From the NCBI GenBank assembly GCA_027864655.1, contig JAQAZG010000002.1, positions 1 through 64,000 of the forward strand: a stretch of DNA of 64,000 nucleotides. The letters are read 5' to 3'. The stretch comes from Oleispirillum naphthae (GTDB lineage Bacteria; Pseudomonadota; Alphaproteobacteria; Rhodospirillales; Rhodospirillaceae). Below, piece by piece: positions 15,762 to 23,341 of the stretch. The notes under the pieces are model-generated. The model searched no databases. It worked only from the letters and a program-made list of their open reading frames with translations, and was not told the origin of the DNA. Made by a program: the position numbers and the translations under genes. How positions within the stretch are numbered: position 1 is the first letter of the stretch; every line of letters starts with the position of its first letter.

Positions 15762-16339
15762 TGGCCGAATATGCGGCCATTCCCGATCCGTACTGCTATC
15801 CGGGAACCACGGTCCTGAGAAATCGCCTGGGCATCCGCGATGCCGGGCGATTGCAGGATTTCGAGGCCGAAATCACCCATCAGCGTGCCGACGAGCCGCT
15901 GCCTTCCGGCCGCTTGAGCTATACCCACTACAAGGCCGTGCACCGCCACCTATTCCACGACGTCTATGCCTGGGCCGGCCGCGTTCGCACCGTGCGGATC
16001 GAAAAAGACGAGAGCGTATTCTGCTATCCCGAACATATCGACGCACAGATGCATCGGGCGTTTGCGGAATTGCGCGGGAAGAACCTGTTGCGCGGCCTCT
16101 CCCGCGAGGGCTTCCTTGTCGAGGCGGCGCATTTTCTTGCCGAACTCAACGCCGTGCATGCCTTCCGCGAGGGCAACGGGCGGACGCAGATGCTCTTCAT
16201 GGCGATGCTGGCGGAACATGCGGGGCATCCTCTCGATCTTTCCCGGCTCGACCGGGACGCCATCCTTGCCGCAATGGTCGCGAGCTTTCATGGCGACGAA
16301 GCGCCGCTGCGGGAGCAGATACGCCTGCTGATGCGATAA
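15761..16339 (+). CDS. Fic-domain protein (probable AMP transferase toxin)
   Basis: 192 aa from the ATG at 15761; a GTG one codon upstream is possible. Fic proteins usually transfer AMP from ATP to a target hydroxyl. The N-terminal YPGTTVLRNRLGIRDA and the LSYTHYKAVHRHLFHDVYAWAGRVRT block match the cell-filamentation Fic subgroup. The active-site loop reads HAFREGNGRTQM; the consensus is HPFxx GNGRxxR, so the catalytic His, Glu and GNGR are present but the last Arg, which contacts ATP phosphates, is Met. Catalysis may be altered. No inhibitory helix is seen inside Fic itself, consistent with the separate antitoxin. Confidence 0.85.
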   Translation: MAEYAAIPDPYCYPGTTVLRNRLGIRDAGRLQDFEAEITHQRADEPLPSGRLSYTHYKAVHRHLFHDVYAWAGRVRTVRIEKDESVFCYPEHIDAQMHRAFAELRGKNLLRGLSREGFLVEAAHFLAELNAVHAFREGNGRTQMLFMAMLAEHAGHPLDLSRLDRDAILAAMVASFHGDEAPLREQIRLLMR

Positions 16340-16343
16340 CGGT

Positions 16344-16473
16344 TTCGTTTTTCGCCGCGTAGCGGCAGGCGACATGCCTGTTGCCACCGCCGCAGGCTTA
16401 TGGCGCTTCGCGCAAAACCAAAGTTATGGGAGGAGTGGAGGGACCGAGTCCCTCCACGAGGTTTTGGTTTTTT
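16344..16473. repeat. Hairpin repeat remnant and right unit of a split pair (locus 3b)
   Basis: Two parts are visible. Immediately after fic, TTTCGTTTTTCGCCGCG and AGCGGCAGGCG (about 16343-16370) match only the tail of a left-type unit. Then from about 16390 a full right-type unit runs outward: CTTATGGCGCTTCGCGC, an AAAACCAAAG segment, a hairpin with 10-bp arms GTGGAGGGAC and GTCCCTCCAC (16435-16457) and GGTTTTGGTTTTTT, ending at the extensin-like stop codon. It is the partner of the unit at 14554. Confidence 0.75.
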
Positions 16474-17109
16474 CTAACGCTTGCGCGGGTCGGTGAATTT
16501 GAGGCGGCAGAATGCCCAGGTGCCCATGTCGAGGTGGAAGTGGTCGTAGTGGGCCTTGTCGGAATCCGGCCCGAGCACGCCCTTGAACTGGGTGCACGCG
16601 CCCTGGCCGATGCTCTTGAGGAATTCCGACTTGTCGCCCGCGCCGTTCCAGTGGCGCGTCACCGAGACCTTGTCGCCGTTCGCCAGTTCGAAGATGCCGA
16701 TGTCGATGGCGTTGGCCTTGGCGTGCTCGCTCATCTGGGTGCCGCCGGTGCGCTGGCGGCAGGCGTAGGTGCCGTAGTGGTGGATCACCGCCACCGGGCT
16801 ATGCAGGATGCGCTCCGCCGCGGGCTGCAAAAACACCCCCTCGAAGGCCGAAAGCTTCTCCGCCAACGCGCAGGTCATCAGCGCCGGGGAGGACAGCTTC
16901 GCCCGCCCGAAACGGCTCACCTTCACCGCATTCCGCACCGTGCAGCCGCCGGAAGAAAAATCCGGCGCGGGCGCGAAATCCATGTCGTAGGTCGCCAGGC
17001 GGTCGAGGCATCGCTCCGGCAGCTTCGACGCGGGCGGCGGCGGGGATGCGCAGGCGGCAAGCAGCAGGGCCAGGGCGGCAACAAGGCCGGGCGCTGCCCG
17101 GACCCGCAA
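16474..17109 (-). CDS. Extensin-like lipoprotein (VanY/M15-fold family)
   Basis: 211 aa from a TTG at 17109; no ATG or GTG gives a signal peptide. This start yields LRVRAAPGLVAALALLLAAC, a lipoprotein signal with lipobox LAAC. The mature domain matches the extensin-like C-terminal family of alphaproteobacteria: CTVRNAVKVSRFG, a HHYGTYACR segment, SEHAKANAIDIGIFEL and HYDHFHLDMG. The SxHxxxxAxD and HxHxD patterns resemble M15 zinc D,D-peptidases, so it probably binds or cuts peptidoglycan. The start codon lies in the arm of a hairpin repeat (17107-17127), so its initiation may be masked. It is an isolated gene. Confidence 0.8.
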   Translation of the reverse strand: MRVRAAPGLVAALALLLAACASPPPPASKLPERCLDRLATYDMDFAPAPDFSSGGCTVRNAVKVSRFGRAKLSSPALMTCALAEKLSAFEGVFLQPAAERILHSPVAVIHHYGTYACRQRTGGTQMSEHAKANAIDIGIFELANGDKVSVTRHWNGAGDKSEFLKSIGQGACTQFKGVLGPDSDKAHYDHFHLDMGTWAFCRLKFTDPRKR

Positions 17110-17267
17110 GGGGACTCGGTCCCCTTGACCCCATAACTTTTTGCGCGTAGCGCCATAAAGCCGAGTTGGGGCAGGGACCGGGTTTATCCCGCTGCGCGGA
17201 AAAACCGGAAACTTATGGGGTGCGCGAGGGGTCCGAGACCCCTCGCAAAGTTTTTGTTTTTCCGGCG
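17107..17267. repeat. Paired hairpin repeat, locus 4
   Basis: The left unit (17107-17156) has 9-bp arms CAAGGGGAC and GTCCCCTTG (17107-17127), then ACCCCATAACTTTTTGCG and CGTAGCGCCATAAAG. The right unit (about 17192-17267) has CGGAAACTTATGGGGTGC, 10-bp arms GCGAGGGGTC and GACCCCTCGC (17224-17246) and AAAGTTTTTGTTTTT. The left arm provides the TTG start codon of the extensin-like gene on the minus strand. The right end lies 10 bp from the SDR stop codon. Confidence 0.85.
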
Positions 17268-17276
17268 CGGCCCGGG

Positions 17277-17990
17277 TCATGCCCGGATCAGGCAGCCGTT
17301 CTGGGTGCAGGACGGCGAAACGAGTTGGAGGAGGGCGGGGGCGAGGCTTTCCGGCGGGGGCAGGGTCATCGGGTCTTCGCCGGGGAAGGCGGCGGCGCGC
17401 ATGCGGGTGCGCACCGCGCCGGGATCGAACAGGTTGGCGCGCACCGGGGTCTTGGCGATTTCCTCGGCGTAGGTACGGATCATCGCCTCCAGTCCGGCCT
17501 TGGAGACGGCATAGCCTCCCCAGTAGGCGACGCCGTGGGCCGCGCCCGAGGTGAGGAAGACGGCGCGCCCGGCCTCGGCGCGGCGCAGCAGCGGGTCGGC
17601 GGCGCGGAGGATGCGCCAGCTTGCGGTGAGGTTGGTGGCGACCACGCGTTCGAACTCGGGCGGGTCGATGTGGGCCATCGGGCTGAGCGTGCCGAGGATG
17701 GCGGCGGCGTGCAGCAGGATGTCGAGGCGGCCGAAGCGCGCGGCGATGGCGGCGGCCACGGCGTCCACCTTGGCGCCGTCGGCGATGTCGGCGGGGGCCA
17801 GCACCAGGGGCGGCAGGCCGAGGGCCTGCGCCTCGTCGTCGAGTTCGGTGAGCGCGCCCTCGGTGCGGGCCATCGCCACCACCGTGGCCCCGGCCTCGGC
17901 GAAGGCTTTCGCCGCGGCCCGCCCGATGCCGCGCGACGCCCCGGTGACCAGGGCGACGCGTCCGGCGAGCGGCCGGGCCGCGGCGGTCAT
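17277..17990 (-). CDS. Short-chain dehydrogenase/reductase (SDR) next to purF
   Basis: 237 aa from the ATG at 17990, which overlaps the purF stop (ATGA). Classical SDR motifs are TGASRGIGRAAA (cofactor binding), the central NLTASW strand region, Ser in FLTSGAAHG and YAVSK (Tyr-x-x-x-Lys). The family reduces or oxidises a small substrate with NAD(P)H. It resembles the SDRs that follow purF in Rhodospirillales; the substrate is unknown. It is the last gene of the radA-cvpA-purF run. Confidence 0.85.
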   Translation of the reverse strand: MTAAARPLAGRVALVTGASRGIGRAAAKAFAEAGATVVAMARTEGALTELDDEAQALGLPPLVLAPADIADGAKVDAVAAAIAARFGRLDILLHAAAILGTLSPMAHIDPPEFERVVATNLTASWRILRAADPLLRRAEAGRAVFLTSGAAHGVAYWGGYAVSKAGLEAMIRTYAEEIAKTPVRANLFDPGAVRTRMRAAAFPGEDPMTLPPPESLAPALLQLVSPSCTQNGCLIRA

Positions 17991-19465
17991 TTCTTGCCGC
18001 CGCGTTCGACCAGAACGCTCGGGCGGGAGAGCAGGCCGTGGTCGTGGTCGGTGAGCTCCAGCGGGTAGTCGCCGGAGAAGCAGGCGTCGCAGTACTGCGG
18101 GTGCTCGGCCGCGCGCGCCGCGCCGCAGACGGCGCGGTAGAGGCCGTCCATGGAGATGAAGGCGAGGCTGTCGCAGCCGATCGCCTGCGCCATTTGCGCC
18201 TCGGTCATGCGCGCCGCCATCAGGTGTTCGCGTTCCGGCGTGTCGATGCCGTAGAAGCAGGGGAACACGGTGGGCGGAGACGAGATGCGCATGTGCACCT
18301 CGGAGGCTCCGGCGTGGCGCATCATGTCCACGATCTTCTTCGAGGTGGTGCCGCGGACGATGGAATCGTCCACCAGGATGATGCGCTTGCCCTTGATGAT
18401 CTGGGAGTTGGGGCTGTGCTTCAGCTTCACCCCGAGGTGGCGGATGGAATCCGTCGGCTGGATGAAGGTGCGCCCGACGTAGTGGTTGCGGATGATGCCG
18501 AGTTCGAAGGGAATGCCCGAGGCCTGGGCATAGCCGATCGCCGCGGGCACGCCGGAATCCGGCACCGGGATCACCAGGTCGGCTTCCACCGGCTTTTCGT
18601 GCACCAGCTCTGCGCCGATCGCCTTGCGCACCTCGTAGACGCCCTTGCCGTCCATCAGGCTGTCGGGGCGGGCGAAGTAGATGTATTCGAAGATGCACAG
18701 CCGCTGCGGGAGGGCGGGGAAGGGCTTCTGCGAGTGCAGGCCCGCCTCGTCGATGATCACCACCTCGCCCGGCTCCACGTCGCGGAGGAAATCCGCGCCG
18801 ATGATTTCCAGCGCGCAGGTCTCGGAGGCGAGGACGAAGGCGTCGCCCATCTTGCCGATCACCAGCGGCCGCACCCCCGCGGGGTCGCGCACGCCGATCA
18901 CCGCCTCGGTGGAGAGCATCACCAGGGAGTATGCGCCCTTGACCTGGCGCAGCGCGTCGATCACCCGCTTCGGGATCGAGGATTCCAGGCTGGTGGCGAT
19001 GAGGTGGACGATCACCTCGGTGTCGGAGGTGGACTGGAACAGGCAGCCGCGCTTGATCAGGCTGCGGCGCAGCGTCATCGCGTTGGTGAGGTTGCCGTTG
19101 TGCGCGATGGCGAAGCCGCCGCTCTCGAACTCGGCGAACAGCGGCTGGACGTTGCGCAGGATGGTTTCGCCGGTGGTGGAGTAGCGCACGTGGCCGATCG
19201 CCGAGTTGCCCGCGAGGCCGTTGATCACCGCCTCGGAGCTGAAGTTGGGGGCGACGTGGCCCATGCCCTTGTGGGCGTTGAAGCGCTCGCCGTCGCGGGC
19301 GACGATGCCCGCCGCCTCCTGCCCGCGGTGTTGCAGGGAGTGCAGGCCGAGGGTGGTGAGCCGCGCCGCGTCGTCGGTGCCGAAGACGCCGAAGACGCCG
19401 CATTCCTCCTTCAGGTGGTCGTCGTCGAAGGGCTGGGTGCTCAGGTGCGCGCAGGGGGTCATCAT
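17987..19465 (-). CDS. purF: Amidophosphoribosyltransferase
   Basis: 492 aa. It makes 5-phosphoribosylamine from PRPP and glutamine, the first step of purine synthesis in the cytoplasm. A short propeptide precedes the catalytic Cys (about Cys22 in EECGVFGVFG), as in the B. subtilis-type enzyme. The glutaminase domain has HRGQEAAGI, HVRYSTTG and HNGNLTNA. The PRPP site is ILVDDSIVRGTTSKKIV. The C-terminal YCDACFSGDYP supplies cysteines of the usual [4Fe-4S] cluster. It starts at 19465 or the adjacent ATG at 19462. It follows cvpA by 7 bp and overlaps the SDR by 4 bp. Confidence 0.96.
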   Translation of the reverse strand: MMTPCAHLSTQPFDDDHLKEECGVFGVFGTDDAARLTTLGLHSLQHRGQEAAGIVARDGERFNAHKGMGHVAPNFSSEAVINGLAGNSAIGHVRYSTTGETILRNVQPLFAEFESGGFAIAHNGNLTNAMTLRRSLIKRGCLFQSTSDTEVIVHLIATSLESSIPKRVIDALRQVKGAYSLVMLSTEAVIGVRDPAGVRPLVIGKMGDAFVLASETCALEIIGADFLRDVEPGEVVIIDEAGLHSQKPFPALPQRLCIFEYIYFARPDSLMDGKGVYEVRKAIGAELVHEKPVEADLVIPVPDSGVPAAIGYAQASGIPFELGIIRNHYVGRTFIQPTDSIRHLGVKLKHSPNSQIIKGKRIILVDDSIVRGTTSKKIVDMMRHAGASEVHMRISSPPTVFPCFYGIDTPEREHLMAARMTEAQMAQAIGCDSLAFISMDGLYRAVCGAARAAEHPQYCDACFSGDYPLELTDHDHGLLSRPSVLVERGGKK

Positions 19466-19472
19466 GGGTACC

Positions 19473-20150
19473 TTAACGGTTGGCGTCGATCAGGCGGTTC
19501 ATCTCGCGGCGCTGGTCGTCGGCGTAGCCGCTGGAAGAGGAAGTGCTCTCCGGCTGCTTCGGCGCCGGGGCGCTCCAGGATTTCAGGGTCCTTTCCACCG
19601 CCATGGCGTCCTGGGCGGTATTCTTGGTCCGGGTGGCGGCGCGGCCGATCTCGGTTTCGAACAGCGAGGCCGGGGCGATGCCCTTCAGCGCGTCGGCGCC
19701 GGTGACGATCCACGGCGTGGTCTTCGCCCCCCGCATCCAGGTGGGCGGCGCGGACAGGTCGAGCAGCCAGATCATCGCCAGATAGGCGAGCACGATCAAA
19801 AGCGCGCCGCGCACCGCGCCGAAGACGAACCCGAGAGCCCGGTCCACCGGGCTGAGCGCGCTGCCCTTCACCCCGCGGCTCAAGGTGCGGGTGACCATGG
19901 CGGCGAGGAACAGCGTCGCGAGGAAGAGGACGACGGAGGCCCCGGCATCCGCGATCATGCGGTTTTCCACCATGGCGCGGGCATAGGGGCGCACCACCGG
20001 CAGGCCGAACACCACGGCCAGCACCGCGGCGAGCCATCCGGCGATGGAGAACACCTCGTGGGTGAAGCCGCGCAGGGTGGCGAACAGCGCGGAGAGGATC
20101 ACCACCGCGAACACCACCAGATCGACCATCGGCAGGGGCAGGTTGCTCAA
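19473..20150 (-). CDS. cvpA: CvpA-family membrane protein (colicin V production protein)
   Basis: 225 aa. The start is probably a TTG at 20150: it overlaps the radA stop (TTGA) and has GAGGAG upstream. An ATG seven codons in (20129) is an alternative. Four membrane helices fill the first 140 residues (VDLVVFAVVILSALFATLRGF is typical of CvpA), with a polar Ser- and Lys-rich tail. In other bacteria CvpA affects colicin secretion, biofilm formation and envelope stress tolerance; the mechanism is unknown. The cvpA-purF pairing is ancient and conserved. Confidence 0.88.
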   Translation of the reverse strand: MSNLPLPMVDLVVFAVVILSALFATLRGFTHEVFSIAGWLAAVLAVVFGLPVVRPYARAMVENRMIADAGASVVLFLATLFLAAMVTRTLSRGVKGSALSPVDRALGFVFGAVRGALLIVLAYLAMIWLLDLSAPPTWMRGAKTTPWIVTGADALKGIAPASLFETEIGRAATRTKNTAQDAMAVERTLKSWSAPAPKQPESTSSSSGYADDQRREMNRLIDANR

Positions 20151-21541
20151 CCGCTCTCTCCTCGGTTCTCCGTCACCGGGAACAACCCGGCGATATCCTG
20201 GGCGTGGCCGATCTCCTTGACCGCCAGGCCCGCGGGCGGGGGCGTCCTGCGGCTCGCGCCGGAGATCCGCCGCGGCATCAGGGCGGAGGCGAAGCCCAGC
20301 TTCGCCGCTTCCTTGAGCCGCAGGTCCGGCTGCGCCACGGCGCGCACCTCGCCGGAAAGCCCGATCTCGCCGAACACCGCCGCATCCGGCGGCGCCGGAA
20401 CGCCCGAGGCCGACGAAAGCACCGCGCAGGCGACCGCCAGGTCCGCCGCGGGTTCGGTGATCTTCAATCCGCCTGCGACGTTCAAATAAACGTCATGGCC
20501 GCCGAATGCAATGCCGCAGCGCGCCTCCAGCACCGCAAGCAGCATCGAAAGCCGCCCGGAATCCCACCCCACCACGGCGCGCCGCGGCGTGCCGTAGGCG
20601 GTGGGCGCGACCAGCGCCTGGATTTCCACCAGCAGCGGGCGCGAGCCCTCCAGCCCGGCGAAGACGCAGCTTCCCGCCACGTTGCCGCGCCGCTCGGCGA
20701 GGAAAAGCGCGGAGGGATTGGCCACCTCGGAGAGCCCGGCGTCGGTCATTTCGAACACGCCGATCTCGTCGGTCGCGCCGAAACGGTTTTTGGTGGCGCG
20801 CAGGATGCGGAAATGATGCCCGCGCTCGCCCTCGAAATAGAGCACGGTGTCCACCATGTGCTCGACCACGCGCGGCCCGGCCAGCGTGCCCTCCTTGGTC
20901 ACGTGGCCGACGAGGAACAGCACGAAGCCGCGGCGCTTCGCCAGGCGGATCAGCTCGTTGGCGCAGGCGCGCACCTGCGTCACCGTGCCGGGCGCGGAAT
21001 CCAGGGTGTCCAGATACATCGTCTGGATCGAATCGATCACCACCACGTCGGGGGCCTGCGGCGCGTCCAGGCTGGCGACGATGTCCTTCAGCCCGGTCGC
21101 CGCGGCCAGCTCCACCGGCGCGTCCGAAAGCCCGAGCCGCCGCGCCCGCAGGCGCACCTGCTCCACCGCCTCTTCGCCGGACACATAGACGCACCGCGCG
21201 CCGCCCTTGGCCAAGGCCGCCGCGGCCTGCAACAACAACGTGGACTTGCCGATGCCGGGGTCGCCGCCGACCAGCAGAACCGATCCCGCCACCAGGCCGC
21301 CGCCGGAAACCCGGTCCAGCTCGCCGATGCCGGTGGCGCGCCTGGGCTCCGGCGCGCCCTCGCCCGAAAGCGGCACGAAATCCAGCTTGCGCCCGCCCGC
21401 CAGGGCCTTGCCCTGGGGCGTCGCGGGAACCGCCTCCTCGGCGATCGAATTCCACGCGCCGCACGCCTCGCACCGCCCCGCCCACTTGCCGTAAACCGCA
21501 CCGCAGGACTGGCAAACGTACCGGGCCGCCGCCTTCGCCAT
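20147..21541 (-). CDS. radA: DNA repair protein RadA (Sms)
   Basis: 464 aa, the usual length. It has an N-terminal C4 zinc finger (CQSCG...CEACG), a RecA-like ATPase with Walker A GDPGIGKST and Walker B VVVIDSIQT, the RadA-specific KNRFG motif (about 263) and a C-terminal Lon-protease-like domain (about 290-460) without the catalytic pair. RadA is a DnaB-like helicase that drives branch migration in homologous recombination. It overlaps cvpA by four bases. Upstream lies a paired hairpin repeat. Confidence 0.95.
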   Translation of the reverse strand: MAKAAARYVCQSCGAVYGKWAGRCEACGAWNSIAEEAVPATPQGKALAGGRKLDFVPLSGEGAPEPRRATGIGELDRVSGGGLVAGSVLLVGGDPGIGKSTLLLQAAAALAKGGARCVYVSGEEAVEQVRLRARRLGLSDAPVELAAATGLKDIVASLDAPQAPDVVVIDSIQTMYLDTLDSAPGTVTQVRACANELIRLAKRRGFVLFLVGHVTKEGTLAGPRVVEHMVDTVLYFEGERGHHFRILRATKNRFGATDEIGVFEMTDAGLSEVANPSALFLAERRGNVAGSCVFAGLEGSRPLLVEIQALVAPTAYGTPRRAVVGWDSGRLSMLLAVLEARCGIAFGGHDVYLNVAGGLKITEPAADLAVACAVLSSASGVPAPPDAAVFGEIGLSGEVRAVAQPDLRLKEAAKLGFASALMPRRISGASRRTPPPAGLAVKEIGHAQDIAGLFPVTENRGESG

Positions 21542-21592
21542 GCCTCAGCCTCCGGAAGATGCGCAGGGCCTCGCCGCCGCGCCCACGGAAAA

Positions 21593-21764
21593 AATAAAAC
21601 TTCCCGGAGGGACCCGGTCCCTCCGGACCTCCCTTAACCCTGGTTTTTGCGCGGAGCGCCATAAGCCCGTGGCGGTGGCGACAAATGCATTGTCTGCCGC
21701 TTCGCGGCGAAAAAAGGTATGGGGGGTGTGGGGGGACCGAGTCCCCCCGCAAAGTTTTATCTTT
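21593..21764. repeat. Paired hairpin repeat, locus 5
   Basis: The left unit (21593-21665) has 10-bp arms CCGGAGGGAC and GTCCCTCCGG (21604-21626) and GGTTTTTGCGCGGAGCGCC then ATAAG. The right unit (about 21697-21764) has CTTCGCGGCGAAAAAA, GGTATGGGG, 8-bp arms GGGGGGAC and GTCCCCCC (21730-21748), and GCAAAGTTTTATC. It lies between the mlaF 3' end and the radA 5' end, so it probably ends the dnaB-alr-mlaEF transcript. Confidence 0.85.
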
Positions 21765-21783
21765 CGCGGGCCGCGGAGCAGCC

Positions 21784-22560
21784 TCATCGCCGCAGGTCCA
21801 TGGTGATCGGGCCGTCGGCGCGGCCGTTGATGAACTGTTCGACGTAGGGGTTGCCGGATTTGTCGATATCGGCGATCGGGCCGACCCAGATCAGTTTGCC
21901 CTGGTAGAGCATGGCGACGCGGTCGGCGATCTTGCGCACCGAGGCCATGTCGTGGGTGATGGTGACGGCGGTGGCCCCCAGGCGTTTGACGCAGGTGACG
22001 ATGAGGTCGTTGATCACGTCGGCCATGATCGGGTCGAGCCCGGTGGTGGGTTCGTCGAAGAAGATGATCTCCGGCTCGGTGGCGACGGCGCGGGCCAGCC
22101 CGACGCGTTTCTGCATGCCGCCGGAGAGTTCGGCGGGCCAGAGTTCGGCGACGTCGGCATTGAGGCCGACCTTGGACAGGGTTTCGACCGCGAGGTCGAA
22201 GGCGGCCTTGCGGTCCATGCCCTTGGCCTGGAGCGCGCCGAAGGCGACGTTCTCCCACACCGGCAGGCTGTCGAACAGCGCCGCGCTCTGGAAGAGCATG
22301 CCGATCTTGGCGTTGACGCGTTCGATCTGGCGGCCGCCCATGCCGACGACTTCCTCGCCGTCCACGGTGATGGAGCCGGATTCGGGCCGCAGGATGCCCT
22401 GGATGCATTTGATCAGCACCGACTTGCCGGAGCCGGAGCCGCCGATCACCACGACGGATTCGCCCGCCGCGATGTCGAGATCGACGCCGTTCAGCACGGC
22501 CTTGGGGCCGAAGCGTTTGTGCACGTCGCGCAGGCGGATTTTCGGGGCGGTTTCGGTCAT
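21784..22560 (-). CDS. Mla-type phospholipid ABC transporter ATP-binding protein
   Basis: 258 aa. ABC ATPase motifs: Walker A GGSGSGKSV (Ser in place of the usual Gly/Pro), Q-loop MLFQSAALFD, signature LSGGMQKRVGLARA, Walker B IIFFDEPTTGLDP and the H-loop THD. The GMQKR signature and ALFDSLPVWENV are those of MlaF/Ttg2A, which with MlaE moves phospholipids between inner and outer membrane. The MCE (MlaD) partner is not in this window. It follows the permease gene by 7 bp on the same strand. Confidence 0.88.
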   Translation of the reverse strand: MTETAPKIRLRDVHKRFGPKAVLNGVDLDIAAGESVVVIGGSGSGKSVLIKCIQGILRPESGSITVDGEEVVGMGGRQIERVNAKIGMLFQSAALFDSLPVWENVAFGALQAKGMDRKAAFDLAVETLSKVGLNADVAELWPAELSGGMQKRVGLARAVATEPEIIFFDEPTTGLDPIMADVINDLIVTCVKRLGATAVTITHDMASVRKIADRVAMLYQGKLIWVGPIADIDKSGNPYVEQFINGRADGPITMDLRR

Positions 22561-22567
22561 CGCGGCC

Positions 22568-23341
22568 TCAGCGGGCGAAGAAGATTTCGGTGACGATGTA
22601 GTTGGAAATCAGGATCAGGATCGAGGCGGAGACCACGGCGTTGGTGGTCGCCATGCCGACGCCCTGCGCGCCGCCCTTGGAGTGGTAGCCGTTGTAGCAG
22701 CCCATCAGCGCGATGAGGAAGCCGAACACCCCGGCCTTGACCAGGCCGGAGACCACGTCGAGGGTTTCCAGCACGTCCCAGGTGTTGGCGAGGTAGCTGC
22801 CGGAATTGAAGCCGAGCTTGCCGACGCCGATCACGTAGCCGCCGAACACCCCGAGGATGTCGGCGACCAGCACCAGAAGCGGCATCATCAGCAGCCCGGC
22901 GAGCAGGCGCGGCGCGACGAGGTACTTGAACGGGTTGGTGGACAGCGTGGTCAGCGCGTCCACCTGTTCGGTGACGCGCATGGTGCCGATTTCCGCGGCC
23001 ATCGAGGCGCCGATGCGGCCTGCGACCATCAACCCGGCGAACACCGGGCCGAGTTCGCGGGTGATCGACAGCACCACCACCATCGCCACCGCGCCCTCGG
23101 CCTGAAAACGGGAGAACCCGCTATAGCTTTGCAGCGCCAGCACCATCCCGGCGAACAGGGCGGTCAGGCCGACCACCGGCAGGGAGAAGTAGCCGATATC
23201 GAGGAACTGGCGCAGCACCTGGCGGGGGTAGAACGGCGGCCGGACCATGTGGGAGACGGCGATCGCGGCGAACCGCGCCAGCCGTCCGACGGCGCCGAGG
23301 AAACCGAGGAAAACCCCTCCGATCAAGGCGAGAAAATTCAT
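22568..23341 (-). CDS. MlaE-family ABC transporter permease
   Basis: 257 aa with five or six membrane helices. MlaE landmarks: LRQFLDIGYFSLPVVGLTAL, the EQVDALTTLSTNP coupling segment that contacts the ATPase, and the PRLLAGLLMMPLLVLVAD region. It is the membrane component paired with the following MlaF-like ATPase, for phospholipid transport that keeps the outer membrane asymmetric. Its start overlaps the alr stop by 4 bp, so the transporter is co-translated with alanine racemase. Confidence 0.88.
   Translation of the reverse strand: MNFLALIGGVFLGFLGAVGRLARFAAIAVSHMVRPPFYPRQVLRQFLDIGYFSLPVVGLTALFAGMVLALQSYSGFSRFQAEGAVAMVVVLSITRELGPVFAGLMVAGRIGASMAAEIGTMRVTEQVDALTTLSTNPFKYLVAPRLLAGLLMMPLLVLVADILGVFGGYVIGVGKLGFNSGSYLANTWDVLETLDVVSGLVKAGVFGFLIALMGCYNGYHSKGGAQGVGMATTNAVVSASILILISNYIVTEIFFAR

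Noticed and set aside
15386-15949. A 187-codon minus-strand frame over the antitoxin and fic start
   Set aside because: It shows no family pattern and overlaps two genes with clear homology on the other strand.
14640-16345. A complete Pycsar or CBASS operon
   Set aside because: Only the cyclase-like gene is present. No TIR, transmembrane, nuclease or phospholipase effector gene adjoins it, and the Fic pair is on the other strand with its own logic.
17110-17280. Extending the extensin-like protein to the ATG at 17280
   Set aside because: It would read 57 codons through both hairpin repeat units and hide the lipoprotein signal.
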